Program-made: the position numbers and the translations under genes
Origin: Lepturacanthus savala
Lineage: Eukaryota; Chordata; Actinopteri; Scombriformes; Trichiuridae
Length of the DNA stretch: 64,000 nucleotides
Reading direction: 5' to 3'
NCBI GenBank assembly: GCA_030544235.1
Contig: CM060472.1
Coordinates: 21,645,654 to 21,709,653 of the forward strand
Notes under the pieces: generated by a model
What the model was told of the DNA's origin: nothing
The model's database searches: none
The model's input: the letters and a program-made list of their open reading frames with translations, nothing else
Part shown: in pieces, positions 22,021 through 33,500 of the stretch
How positions within the stretch are numbered: the stretch's first letter is position 1
Layout of the letters: the number at the start of each line of letters is the position of its first letter

Positions 22021-23110
22021 CAGCAATGAGTTTAACAAGGAGAGCAGTCCTTGAAGCAATATCCTAAGTGGCACTTCATCCCTGTCTGCTTCTCCCATGC
22101 CCCCCCCCCTCCCTCATCTCCCCGCTGCCCCCCCTCCCCTCCCTCCTCATCCCTCAGGAGGCTTTCTGATTGTGAAGTGGCAGAAGACGCTTCAGCAGGG
22201 GCACAGACGGACAGAGAGAAGACACCCGCTGCTGTCTCCCAGCTAAAATTATCCCACGAGCCAGAGATTTGGAGAACTTCATTTCCTTGTTCATAATTAA
22301 ACTCCTCAACCTTAATCTGACCCAGTCATTTTCCTCGCCAGAGCCGAGCTGGGGCTTCCTGCAGCGCTTATTGAGCCCCACTTATTACAGGGATCAGAAT
22401 CCATCCTCCACTTCAGCCGCCAAGTGTGGGTCACCCTATTCAATTACTTTCTCTTCCATTCATTGCAGGGGAGATGATAGATCCTGGAGATCGGCGCTTC
22501 CGCACATTGGTGAGGAGCGAGCGCCGGGTTCAGGAGAGGTGACTGGGATTTCTGCGAGAGGTTTAATTCTCCACTGTGCACAATATCGCAGCGTGACCCT
22601 GCTCCATGCATACTCTAATTAAAGGAGGGGGGAAAAAAGACAGAAACCATGCAGTTTCCATGCATTGTCTTGCACTATGCTTGCTACACCACTAGGTGGC
22701 AGTCCTGAACCAGCCCTCTGCTATACTCTCCTCCTTTCCCACACTCTTTCCACCCACTGCTGCTTTAATTACTGGCATGAAAGAGGGAGCTGTTTGTTCT
22801 ATTCGCTCCTCAAAGGCCGTGATCATTCCTCACGTTGAGATAGACACTCTTGTTTTGCTATAGAAGCGGTTCCCAAATAAAGAATCGCTTAAGAAAAGGC
22901 AGCTTAATATAATAACAACTGCCCCTTTCCTCTTGACCCTCTTTGCCAATTATATCCCCTCTCAATGTGATCTTCAAAGAATGAGAAAAAATTAGGAACC
23001 CGTACAGATCTTTGACCGTTTGAATACAACAGCTCTTGATTGGCCTCCTGGAATGGCCCCGGTCAATCTTTGTCATTTTGCAGGTAATCACGATGACCAC
23101 ATCGACATCG
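22021..23110. promoter_or_regulatory. Candidate conserved non-coding cluster
   Basis: About 1.1 kb of balanced, motif-rich DNA, broken only by a C-rich run at 22095-22150. Compact sites include GTTCATAATTAAACTCC, CTTATTGAGCCCC, CATACTCTAATTAAAG, GCCAATTATATCCCC and CGGTCAATCTTTGTC (homeodomain, PBX and SOX/TCF-like). Short open frames overlap it on both strands without family similarity. Confidence 0.35.
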
Positions 23111-24180
23111 GCTGCTGCCGTGACACCTCATGACCCGTACGAGCACCGGACGGCATCTGAGACGAAAAGGTGAGCTTTCAGGTTATCAGTTGCTTTTTCA
23201 CCGGCTGTGACAAAGCGATAACCTGGAAGTGTGTGTGACACCTTGGCAGTATTAGTAGATTTGTCAGTGTCAGCCCCGGTCCCTCAGCATCAGTTTAATA
23301 TGACTGGGAAAAAAAAAGAGCGATCCATCCAAGTTAAGTCTACAACTGCGTGGGAAGAGAAACAAAAGGTAGTAACAGCAGCCAGATGATCAGCTCCATC
23401 TCCATTGTCGTCGAGGCCCTTTTATGAAGCTGATTTAGTGTGGGCCCAGAAGTGTGCCTTGTGCTCGGCTACATGATTTGAGCTGGGGTGGAGAATGGGA
23501 TACAAGCTTTGGCTTCCATACAAAAAAAAAAAGCCCCCGCGCTCGGGTCGCCGAGGCGAGCCTCTGACCTCTCCCTCTCAATGGGTATTGTGTCGCCCCG
23601 TGGATTGGAGGGTAAAACAATCCATATAGGTTTAACAGGCATGAAGCAGGAAGGATAAAGCTGGGAAGACACTAGAAGGAAAGGTTGTCGGCAGAGCCAA
23701 AAGGGCCTTGGCCTCAGCGTGCCGCGGGGTCAAGGGCAGTGAGGTAATCTGTAGGCGAGGCGGTCACTGCCGTGCAGACAGGAGGAAAGATGCCCACTAA
23801 CCTGAATCAGTCTCAACTTGACCCTGTGATGTCTAACTAGTATAATTCCTTCAAGTTTATCACCTAGTCTATCTCAGTTTTTTAGAGTCTATATATGAAT
23901 AGCAAGCAATGGCCAGCATTCAATACAAACAGCTCAGACAAAAGGATTAGTATGTTAAGAACTGCTTCATAATCAACAAAACAATAGTGTCTCCTTTGTG
24001 TTTCCATTCATCTGCTCTCAACTTTCTTCTTAAAGTTTCATGCATGCAGATCTTTTGCAAAACATGCAAAACGCACGTATGTAAAGTCGCGTCACGGTTG
24101 CAGCGCTCCTCGATGTAACCTACTTTTTTTGTTTTTTTTTTGATAACTCCAGCCTAAAAAAATCAATCTTCAGCTGAATT
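23111..24180. other. Intergenic DNA with a possible regulatory patch
   Basis: The stretch 23330-23800 has raised GC and CpG (CCCCCGCGCTCGGGTCGCCG near 23536) and may be a weak CpG-rich element. The rest is unremarkable. Confidence 0.3.
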
Positions 24181-24480
24181 CCAGGATTAGGCCCTGTGTC
24201 AAATTAATTCAGTTTTACCGGGCCACGGAACAGATGGCTGTTTCATTCAAGACTCGGGGTAGTTTTGTTGCCGGGCAATCTCCGGCCAAAACCAAATCAA
24301 AGACCATAAACTGTCACTTAGGGGCAGTGGAATCTTGTTTTGCACGCAATCCGACTGTGAGAGCATCAGTCATCTCGCAACCACATCACTCTGCTAAGAA
24401 CCTGGACAAAAATTAATTGATGGTTAAGAGGCGAAGCCTGATAAGGAGCTGCTTCTTTTTTTTTTGGTAGCTCTCAGGAA
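24181..24480. promoter_or_regulatory. Candidate conserved non-coding element
   Basis: A balanced block with CAGATGGCTGTTTCATTC (E-box), AAATCAAAGACC (TCF-like), GTTTTGTTGCCGGGC and AAAATTAATTGATGG (homeodomain). It stands out from AT-rich flanks. No coding signal. Confidence 0.3.
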
Positions 24481-26300
24481 AACCCGCAAAAAGTAACACG
24501 GTCGATTTGGAGTCACAGAAATAGCAGCACAGATAGGTATGTTATAGCATTTTTTGGAGCGATAAGAGATAAAATATATGACAACGGCAATATAGGTTTA
24601 TAGCAGTAGTTTAAAATCTCTATACAGTAATATGATATAAATATTATGGAGTGTTTTTAAGAGCCTCATTATAGGTTTATCTACTATATCCAGAGTTAAA
24701 GTCACCGAAACTGATCAAACTAATCAGGATCAAAGGATTTAAGCAACAAATGGTTCAGTTCACATGTCAGCTGAAGGACATGTTGACTTTGTAAAACTGG
24801 GATTTCTGAATGTAATTGTTCTTCCATTGTATCATATTTAGCTCGATCGTCTAAAGTTACATAAATGGACATTTATTCATTTATGTTCTCAACAGCTACT
24901 CATTCGTTCTGTTGGCACTTACAATGGACAACCAGGGGCTGAGCCATTTGTTATGTGTGCAGTTTTGTGGAGTGTATTGATATTTCTTCGCTGATATGTG
25001 CGAGTCATTAGTTTATTATATGATTACAGTGTTCATTATACCCAGCAAACTTGATGCATGCTCTATAATGGAATATGAACTCCAATGTGGGTGCTGTGGG
25101 CCTGCTTGTTTTATAGGGCTTTTCCACTCTCTCTCTCTCTCGCTCTCTCTCTCGTTTCTGCCTCCGTGTCTCTCTGCCTCTCTCGCTCATTGAGTCAAGG
25201 CGGGAGTTTACAGGAACAGCAGGCAGGCAAGGCCTTATCACACCGCGGAGCAACACAGGAATGTATTGTATGCGTTAGAAAGACAGGGCAGCTGAGGCGA
25301 AATAGTGCCCCAAGTTCCCCAAACCTGGCCTGCAGACGTTGAAACGCGCCATATCTACTCTCCCATGAAATGGCGATCAAAATAAACTATTGCGGTCAGT
25401 TTTGCGTGGCGCGCCGGGAAAACACTGTCGTTTTCGTCTTGTAAAACAAGAGTCACATACACGCACACACACAAGTGATCCGCGGAGGAATCCTTAAGGT
25501 TGCCAGTGAGTGCTTCGGCGCTGAAAGCACACACAGTAAATTGAGGCTCCGGCTGCGGGGAAAACACGGACTGGATTTTGATGTTAATCTTAAGTAGAAA
25601 CACATTTTAAAAGTAGAAAAAATGAAGAAAGGGAGTAAAACGAGGTTCTAAATTGTCTTAAAAACGTGTCGTGCCAAAATGTGACTGTGAGATATTTCAT
25701 ATTTGGGATATTTTGTCCGCTTTTAGCTTCTGCGTGCTCATGAAGCGCCTGTGTATTGGAGGGAACGGTTGCTGTACTATGACCTCTATCTAGACACACA
25801 GTCTTTGGCTCAACTGAGCAAGCCAGACAGCAGCTACACAGAGTGGAACTGGTTATACTGGTGGTCAGCAAACTGGGACATCTTTGTGTCAAGAATAACC
25901 CTGAAGGTCAATTAGCATGTCCACAAAATGTCCCACAGCAACAACATGCCATGGTTTGGTTGTTATCTGAGTATGCACCTATCGCCTCTGTACCATTAAA
26001 AGATCAGCACATGTTGGAAATGTAGCTTAACATTAGCCTCCATGCTGTCTGTAAACTTTACACTTAGTTTCTTAATTAGAATACAGTAAGTGCAGCTAAC
26101 GCTTTAATAAATGTGTCCTATCAGATATATAATTGTTAACTCTAATGTGAATACACACAGTTATTGATGTAAAATTATGTTGTACCTTTTTTTTTACATT
26201 TCTGAACAAAAGTATATTATAGTGTTGTTTTGGCAAAAATACTCAGAGAAAACATATTGTCCTTGAAATGTGGCAAAATAGGTCATTTTCAAATCACTTG
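24481..26300. other. Intergenic DNA with CT tract
   Basis: It includes a CT-rich tract at about 25131-25165 and a CpG-richer patch at 25200-25570 (GCGTGGCGCGCCGGG). No gene is supported; short frames here are low-complexity shadows. Confidence 0.35.
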
Positions 26301-26309
26301 GTCAATATT

Positions 26310-26820
26310 AAAGGGGCCCTATTAAGAAAAAACACATTTTTGTGCTTTTGTGTACATATTTAGGTTTTTGTTGTTCCTGCTACCACAAAAACTGTGAAAT
26401 AGGACCTAGTGTTGCTGAAACCCAGCTGAACACAAGCCATTTAGAAATGGTTCCTGTTGTGATGTCACATCAGGAGTGGAAGTACATTATAATCGCCCCT
26501 GGATCCCTGTAGCTGTCCCTTTCTTCCAGAATGCTTTACTTGACTTATGTTTCTCCAAATGACCCTGAGCTTTTTGAGGGTGGGATGTTTCCAACAAGGC
26601 TAGGCCAATCACAACAGAGCAACAGAGTGGGTGTTTCAGTAGAAAGACGAGGGGGGGAAACTTTTTTTTTGTTAGAATGAGTGTCTAAGAAGGCAGATTA
26701 CGTTGCTGCTACAGGTTTAACCAGGTGTTTTGAACCATAAAAGTAAGCAATCTTTATGAATTGACCATGAAAATAGATCAAATTAAACTGGGAAAATAGC
26801 AAGATGGAGCTCATTTAATG
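26310..26820. mobile_element. Possible interspersed teleost repeat
   Basis: It starts TTAAAGGGGCCCTATTAAG and contains TTTGTGCTTTTGTGTACAT, GTGATGTCACATCAGGA and GGCCAATCACAACAGAG, blocks typical of a frequent teleost non-autonomous element. The right end is not recognised, so the extent is approximate. Confidence 0.45.
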
Positions 26821-26999
26821 ACTTTTGTCATTTGAATTCTTTCCACTAAGCACATATTTTTTATAATTTCTTTTAAATGCTCCCCTTTGCCCTTCCTTTG
26901 ACTTATATTCCTTCTGTTCCGTTATGATACTGCAGCAGCCCACTTTCATAAAAGTTGAACCTCATTAAGGATGTTATGGACAAACAGAAGTGCTAGTCG

Positions 27000-27900
27000 T
27001 TAATTGTGGATGTTATGAACAAGTTTATATGCTTGTATAACAAATCCAGAGCCAGCTTGGCTGAAGAGCGTGTTGAAGGCCAGGTCTGTGTGACCACAGA
27101 CATGTTTAGATCTACAGTATCTAGACGGCGGCACTCATCCTCTACAATCTCTACAGACTGCCTGCCCTGGAATGCCGCCACTGACAGCGATTCTTTCCTG
27201 GAACAACAGGGAATTATTAGGAAAGGGGTGGCAAAATCAACACACCGTCTGTCGATTATCCCCCCGCTATTCCAGGTCCTTTGGCTCCGTTGTGTGTTCG
27301 GAGCATCAAAGACCCGTCGGAGATGTCGGCCCTAAAGGGAGGCGATGCACAGTTTAATCAAACAATTGGTTGCGTCTGTGTTCGGTGTCATTTGCCGCTG
27401 TTTCAAAGAAATGACAATGGGGGGAAGGAATCAACCCTTTTTGGAGTCTAGAGACTTCAAACAGGCACCCCTCTTTATTTTTAAGACACAGGAATCTAAA
27501 TTGAGATACGGTTAATTGAAATGCAACCAAGAACGTTTTTGGGCATGCTTAAAAGACGTTCCTCCAATCCTCCCATCCATCTCCGAAACACACCGTTGAC
27601 AGCCATAATTGTTGTTGGCCCCGGAACACATTGTGATGCCAAGAATATATACAGATATTGCTCACATTATTTTCTAGATTGCATTAATATTACGGGCTAC
27701 TGATGGCCCAGCACTTGTTATCGGGTGTCGTACATCATCTTACGGTTCATGACATTTGATAAGGGACGTGGAGGAACCGTTTGCGTCATCCCTGCGCTGC
27801 TGTTTTGATTCCGACTCTATCACTCAGTGCGCTTGTTAGTGGGACTGTATGGCTCTGCCTGGCCTGATAATACCCTTTCTCTACCAGGCCCTTTCTTGAC
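27000..27900. promoter_or_regulatory. Candidate conserved non-coding cluster
   Basis: Around 900 bp of balanced composition with GTCGATTATCCCCCC, TTTAATCAAACAATTGG, AAATGACAATGGGG (SOX-like) and ACCGTTGACAGCC (MEIS-like). It lacks coding character on both strands and recognisable repeats. Confidence 0.35.
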
Positions 27901-29230
27901 TGTCACGTCTGGTTGACACAAAGTGCTGCCACACGGATGGGGGTTCACCCCTCCCTTGAAAGCCCAGCTGTCAGTGGTTACATAATAGCAGAGCCTTGTT
28001 GGGCTTGCCGGACGGCTTTGTGCGCCTGTCACTGAATGTGATTGTGGGTAAGATTAAGCGGCGGGTGAGAAGCCACAGTTAAGGGGTTCCTACCTGGTCT
28101 CCAGCAGAGACGACAGAACAAACAGAATCAGAGGTTTGGAGAGCGCTTTAATGTGGCTCGGCAAGAACCGTATCCCCTTTTCACACTGCACATTGTGTTG
28201 ATGAACAGTGTTTCTTGCTTACACGCTTGATGTTTTATGTATTGCCTAAGTAAAGACCTCCAAGGGAGAAGCTCAGCTGCATGGGCGGCCGATGATCTGA
28301 GCATCCAAGAGGGATATATCTGAACAAATGACATTAAGCAAATGCTATTTTTACATGGATTTGAAGCCGTCATATGATTCCTCCGCATGTATTGCAAAAG
28401 CAAAGCCTGCGCTAAATTGCTAGCCCACAGCTACAATCAATAACTGCTTATGAAATATCATCATTATTATCATGAATTCACCCAAAAAAAGAAAAAAAAA
28501 AGGCACCTTTAAAATTAAAACTCAATAGTTATAGAGGTAAGACAATGATGAGTGATTCCAGTAAACATTGTTTAATAGTAATTGAGTTATTGAGCTTCAG
28601 ACCATAAAAATCATGGGGAGTGGGTGATGTTGGGGGTAATAGTATGTGTGCGTATGGGGGGGCAATTTATTGGAGAGGGACCTGATTTCCCCAGGGCTTG
28701 TGCTGTTAATTTGGTGTATTATTGCACTGTTTAACCAAAGAGGGGGCAGAGCTGCTTCAATAGGGGTACCGTCCTCCCAGAAAGATGGTCTTCTTAGGGA
28801 CAGTGTTTCCTCACCCTGCACTGAATCCTTCCAAAAGCTCCTCTGAGAGGTCCATCTGCGCTCTAACAGACATCCTCTGGGCCGCTGGAAGCGACCGTCG
28901 CTCCACTTCCTCCCTCTCCGTTGTCCCTCTTCCTGCCAGTCCAGACCAGCTTTTTCCTCTCTCCCCTGCTTATAACAGAGAGCCAAGCCTTACATTAAAT
29001 CTGTGTTTCTGCATAACCGGCCTTGTATGTTTTTTTTTTTTTTTTCCCTCAGTCTGCTGGGCCCTCTTCTGTCTCTTGCTTCTTTCTCTTGCAGTGGAAA
29101 TAGTGCGAGCTGAGCCTCACCGTTATCGCTTTCTGCAAAAACCTAAATTCTTCCAACATAAGAGCAAATAAACAGCATTGCAAATAGGGGGGGTGTACTG
29201 TGTACAGCACGACAGTGCCATTTAAAACAG
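27901..29230. other. Intergenic DNA
   Basis: Mixed composition. The patch 28130-28420 may extend the preceding regulatory-looking block. A 129-codon minus-strand frame (28986-28597) is not similar to any family I know and is low-complexity at its end. Confidence 0.3.
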
Positions 29231-29800
29231 TGGCTATGGAAACCCCTCTTTCTTACCTCTTAATATGTGTTTACGTTAGTGAGTTTGACTGACAGATAAA
29301 GGCACACTGGGGGAAGTGCCTCCTTTAAAATGCATTGTCTTCAGCACCTCCTCCCTCTCTTTTTTTGTATTTTCTCTTAAAATAGGCCTCTGCTGGCAGG
29401 TTAAAACGAGCCAGAATAAATTACTTTAGCTATATTTTGCCCTTCTCTGCCATTCAGTTGCAGGAGAGAAATTGCTCTCCTCGGTGCCTGAATTTAAACA
29501 TTGCTGTTGTCCCCGACTCTGTTCCTAGAGCCTTCCTTTTTATTGTAACAGTCTCAGTGAGGATTGCGTATGTGGCGCCTGCTGCTATCAAACGAGGGAT
29601 ATCAAAATCTCTCAGAGAGCCATTCAACCAAATCCTCCAGTAAGCAGGTTCTCTGTAAAGACACTGTCACTCAGGGTTTTGGGATGCACCAGCAAAGATT
29701 AAGATTTCTAATCACTGTGTAGCAAAACCCTGACTCACCCGGAAAAGCAGGTTGGCTAATTGGCCCTAATCAATAATTAGTAATAACAAGGCCTGCCCGC
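29231..29800. promoter_or_regulatory. Candidate conserved non-coding element
   Basis: It contains ATTAATTGGCCC-like elements on both strands: GGCTAATTGGCCCTAATC and AATAATTAGTAATAAC around 29752-29788, plus GAGTTTGACTGACAGAT (MEIS/TGIF-like). Balanced composition, no repeat, no coding signal. Confidence 0.35.
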
Positions 29801-30305
29801 CTCTCCATCCATCATATTGCTATGAATTTTTTTCCCTTTGTTTTTTAACAAGGTAACTTATAATACTGCAGCTGGTTTAGTTGGAGAAGGAACAGCACAT
29901 CAGTGTTTCTTCGTCTTCTTTCTCATCATCATCTGATCCCCAAGTGAACAGCAGCAGGAAGCACGAGCGCCTTTCAGTTCTAGACAAGACTGAACTGAAG
30001 ATAGAAAATGCAAATTGACAAAAAGAAATATTAAATCCTCAGAAGGAATAGCTGCTATTGAAACAAACAAAATGCGTTTGTCTGGGTGCAGACTTTATAA
30101 TCTGCAAACCTCACTAAGTCGAGGTTTTATTCTGTCTGATATCATGTGAAGGATGTTTAATAATAGTATTTGACAAACCTTTTTTTATATAAAATTTTGT
30201 TTTTATTTAAGTAAAAATTCAATTTTAGTTTTAGTCTTAAATTTCTTGTACACCTACCTTAATCTGTCTAATCAGTTAGTATATCCGAAGCTAAATTATT
30301 GGTGG

Positions 30306-30530
30306 GTGGGATGGCGGCACAGTGGGTAGCATTGTTGCTCACAGCAAGAAGGTCAGAGGTTCAAGTCCTTGGTCTGGGACCTTACTGTATGCAGTTTGTA
30401 TGTTCTCCCTGTCTTCATGGGTTTTCTCCAGCTTCCTACCACAGTCCAAAAACAAGCATAGATTAATTGGAGACTCTAAATTGCCTGTAGTATTCTCTGT
30501 GCGCCACCCTGTTAAAAAAGATTTCTTGTC
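30306..30530 (+). mobile_element. tRNA-derived SINE-like repeat, copy 2
   Basis: GGCGGCACAGTGGGTAGC (A-box region) and GGTTCAAGTCC (B-box) mark a tRNA-like head. They are followed by GCAGTTTGTATGTTCTCCC, CACAGTCCAAAAACAAGC and TTAATTGGAGACTCTAAATT as in the copy at 21331. The tail is truncated. Confidence 0.75.
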
Positions 30531-33500
30531 ATCATGTCTAATGGGTCACACCACTATATTTAAACATTATCACCATAGGTCTTAGCATGATTTTTTTTTT
30601 CTCAAGACAGAAACTGTTTTGAATATTTTAAAGGTGGGTTATGCATTTCCTCCCACGGTGTCAACAGAAGCACATTTATACTCACTTTAATTAGTCAGAG
30701 AAATGGTTTTCTATGAAAGTTCGTCTCAAAGCGTTCCCGCTTGCAGTGGTGTTATGCTCCTGGTCATACCCCTCTGTCCTTGTGTGGGCCCTCGTCAGCT
30801 CATTCAAATTCCTCCTTCCAATGTTGTAAAGAACTGCTACTATTGCTACCATCACAGTCAAGATGGTATCTAGTTTTGTGCACAGTCCATCTTTGATGCA
30901 AGGGAATCTTCTTTTCCGTACTCTAATCTCCAAACTCTAATTGATGTAATCTGACAGGAGTTGTCTTCTCTCTGTTGGTATTTGGGCAGGGGAGGCTCAC
31001 AAGTGGAGTCATGGGGTATGACAGTGGGAGTGGCATGGATAACCCTCCATATGTTTGGCTAGTTTGATAGAGTAGTAAACAGTTCCAAAAAGGCTCCATC
31101 AGGGTTTGAATTGGGGCAGGGGGGGAGTACACTCAATAACGCCCAGCACCTCTGGAAATCCTGCTCACCTGTAGAATCCAGCAGCTGTTTCCCCTGTTTA
31201 AGAGAACCAGGTGTACCTTTCAGACTTGCTGTTTCCCGAGACACTCTGCTGAAGGTAATGGAATTGTGTAGCCCACACTGTCATGGAGAACCTGTTCAGC
31301 TCCATGACAGTTTTCTTGCTGAACCAGGATCTTAAAAGAAACTCAGCTGCATCATCAAACTCAATTGGATGACAGTTTCTCTTAACTTTCTTGAAGGAAC
31401 TTGATTATTTTTTGTTTAAGCCATTTCAAAAAGCCATTTTAAAAGTTAAACCTCCTCAAGTTTAAAGTTAATACCAATGTTTTGGTGCAACATAATTAAA
31501 TTGAATCTAGTTTTAGAGTCACTAACTAAACTGAGGTTTGAAGAGATGCTTATATTCCACCTTTCTTCATTTAAAGTTGGAGGAACAATTCAAAGTTATA
31601 CCATAATTTAGTCGGGTTTAAAATGAATCCTTATTTATTTTCCCTCACCCATTTTTCCATGCACTGACGCTGTGAATCCATATGATGGAAGCTGTTATTC
31701 TTTATTGATTTTTCTTATTGAAATCCAATCCAAACAGACAGCTGAGGCTAAAGGGTGCTACGACTCATATGGAATATGTCTACAATACTTTGCATCTTTG
31801 ATGTATGTTTATTTATTGATCCTCATTCTTTCACCTCTAATCTCACGAGACGACTGAACACTTTTTTTTAATGAATCACTTTCCATTTGTAATGCTTCTG
31901 TAACCCAATGCTAAGTTGTGTTTGGGCCAGTTGTCTGGAGGAGACAAGCCATGCTACAGAGACACATGCCAAACAAAACCCTTGGTTGGCACTATGATGT
32001 GGGCATCATGCCTTTGCCAGCCTTCACTCTGTAGGGCCCGTGCCAACCTTTTATAAATGCCCTATTTGGCAAGAGCTGTGCCCAGCAGTGTCTCTTAAGG
32101 TTTTGGTTCAAATACCCTCTTCAAATGTGAACCTGATCCAAATCCTAAATGATCCAAATGATGCGTTCCAAATTGTAAGCTCTCATATCATATTCAGAGG
32201 AAACCGTGGATTATGTTTTATCAACTCGACTGGCAACAGATGGAGAAAAACTGGAAAGTCATATGCACAGCCTCATTTTACTTTATTGACACACATTATA
32301 GTAGATTGTGTTTGTTAATCTCGGCATCCTCCTCCCTCTGAAAGCATGGAGAGGAGGGTGGCAGCTGCACTAAGCGTCAGCGCTCGTGGTTTGTTTTCTT
32401 GGTATTCAGCTTGGAGGTGTGTCGCCCGGAATTACGGCAAAAAGAGCAATTACAGCTCAATGTCCTCTCTTTCATCAGCATTTCAATGCAAAGATTTGAG
32501 GTCCCACCCCCCAGCCAGAACCAGCCCTATCATCACCTTTGTCTCGTGGCCCTCAGGCCAATAATCAGCCCCAAAGAATAGTTTCTTCACTCAAAGGCCT
32601 TGTAGGCCCCTATCTCACAGCCTCCCTACAGAGTTAAGATAAAGTTTTGTTTTCACAGTGGACTGGTAGGTGCAGGAACCCCTTCATCCCCCTATGTAAA
32701 AGGTCATTCCTGAAGTTTGCAGCCCCACACGGGGACAAATTCCATCACAGTGGAAGGGTCCCTGGACCCTTAGGGCTGCATGCTGTGCACTGAAGACCCT
32801 GTCAGTCCATACAGCCTTACCATCAAACCCATTATGTTGTCAACTAGTAAAGAGTATGTTCTACGTGCCAAAGTTTGTTTCCCGTTTTTCCATTTTCCCC
32901 TGACATTCGTGTTTATCCTCCTCCAAGCTGAACTCTCTCAGTTTAAACATCGCCACCGCCACCTATCTCCCATCAAACTATGCTAATGTACTGCCTCCTT
33001 TTTTTTTTCATTCTCGCTTCATCGTTGCCCTTTTGTAAGTTAAAGCACTCATGCTTGAAACAGCACAAACATCAGCCCCCATAAGAGGGAAGAGTTCAGG
33101 CACAACAAAAGGCGCATCTGTAAACAATAGGAATGGGACAAGTAAATGATTCAGCTGGTAACAGCTGAAATATGTCCAATTTCAATATATGAGAAGATTG
33201 ATCTCTTGAGCACATGAGGGCTCGGGAGTGAATTACATCACCATTTTTCAATATAATGTGTTGTATCAACACGCTGATATTACACACAGAAATAGTTTCT
33301 CTATAAAAGGCTCCTTTGGTTTCTACATAGACTCTGTTTTCCATGCTGGATAAGTACAGCTGCTTGCCATTCTTTCTTCTTTTTTTTTTCCTCACACTCA
33401 TTCATTCGCATCTAATTTATCTTCTCAGCCTGCCACAGTTCATATTGATATATGCTCAGGGGCTGTTCTGTAACAGGTAACTTAATCACTCCATCTTCAA

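Noticed and set aside
28597..28986. 129-codon minus-strand open frame
   Set aside because: No recognisable domain, low-complexity tail, and no conserved-looking start or splice context.
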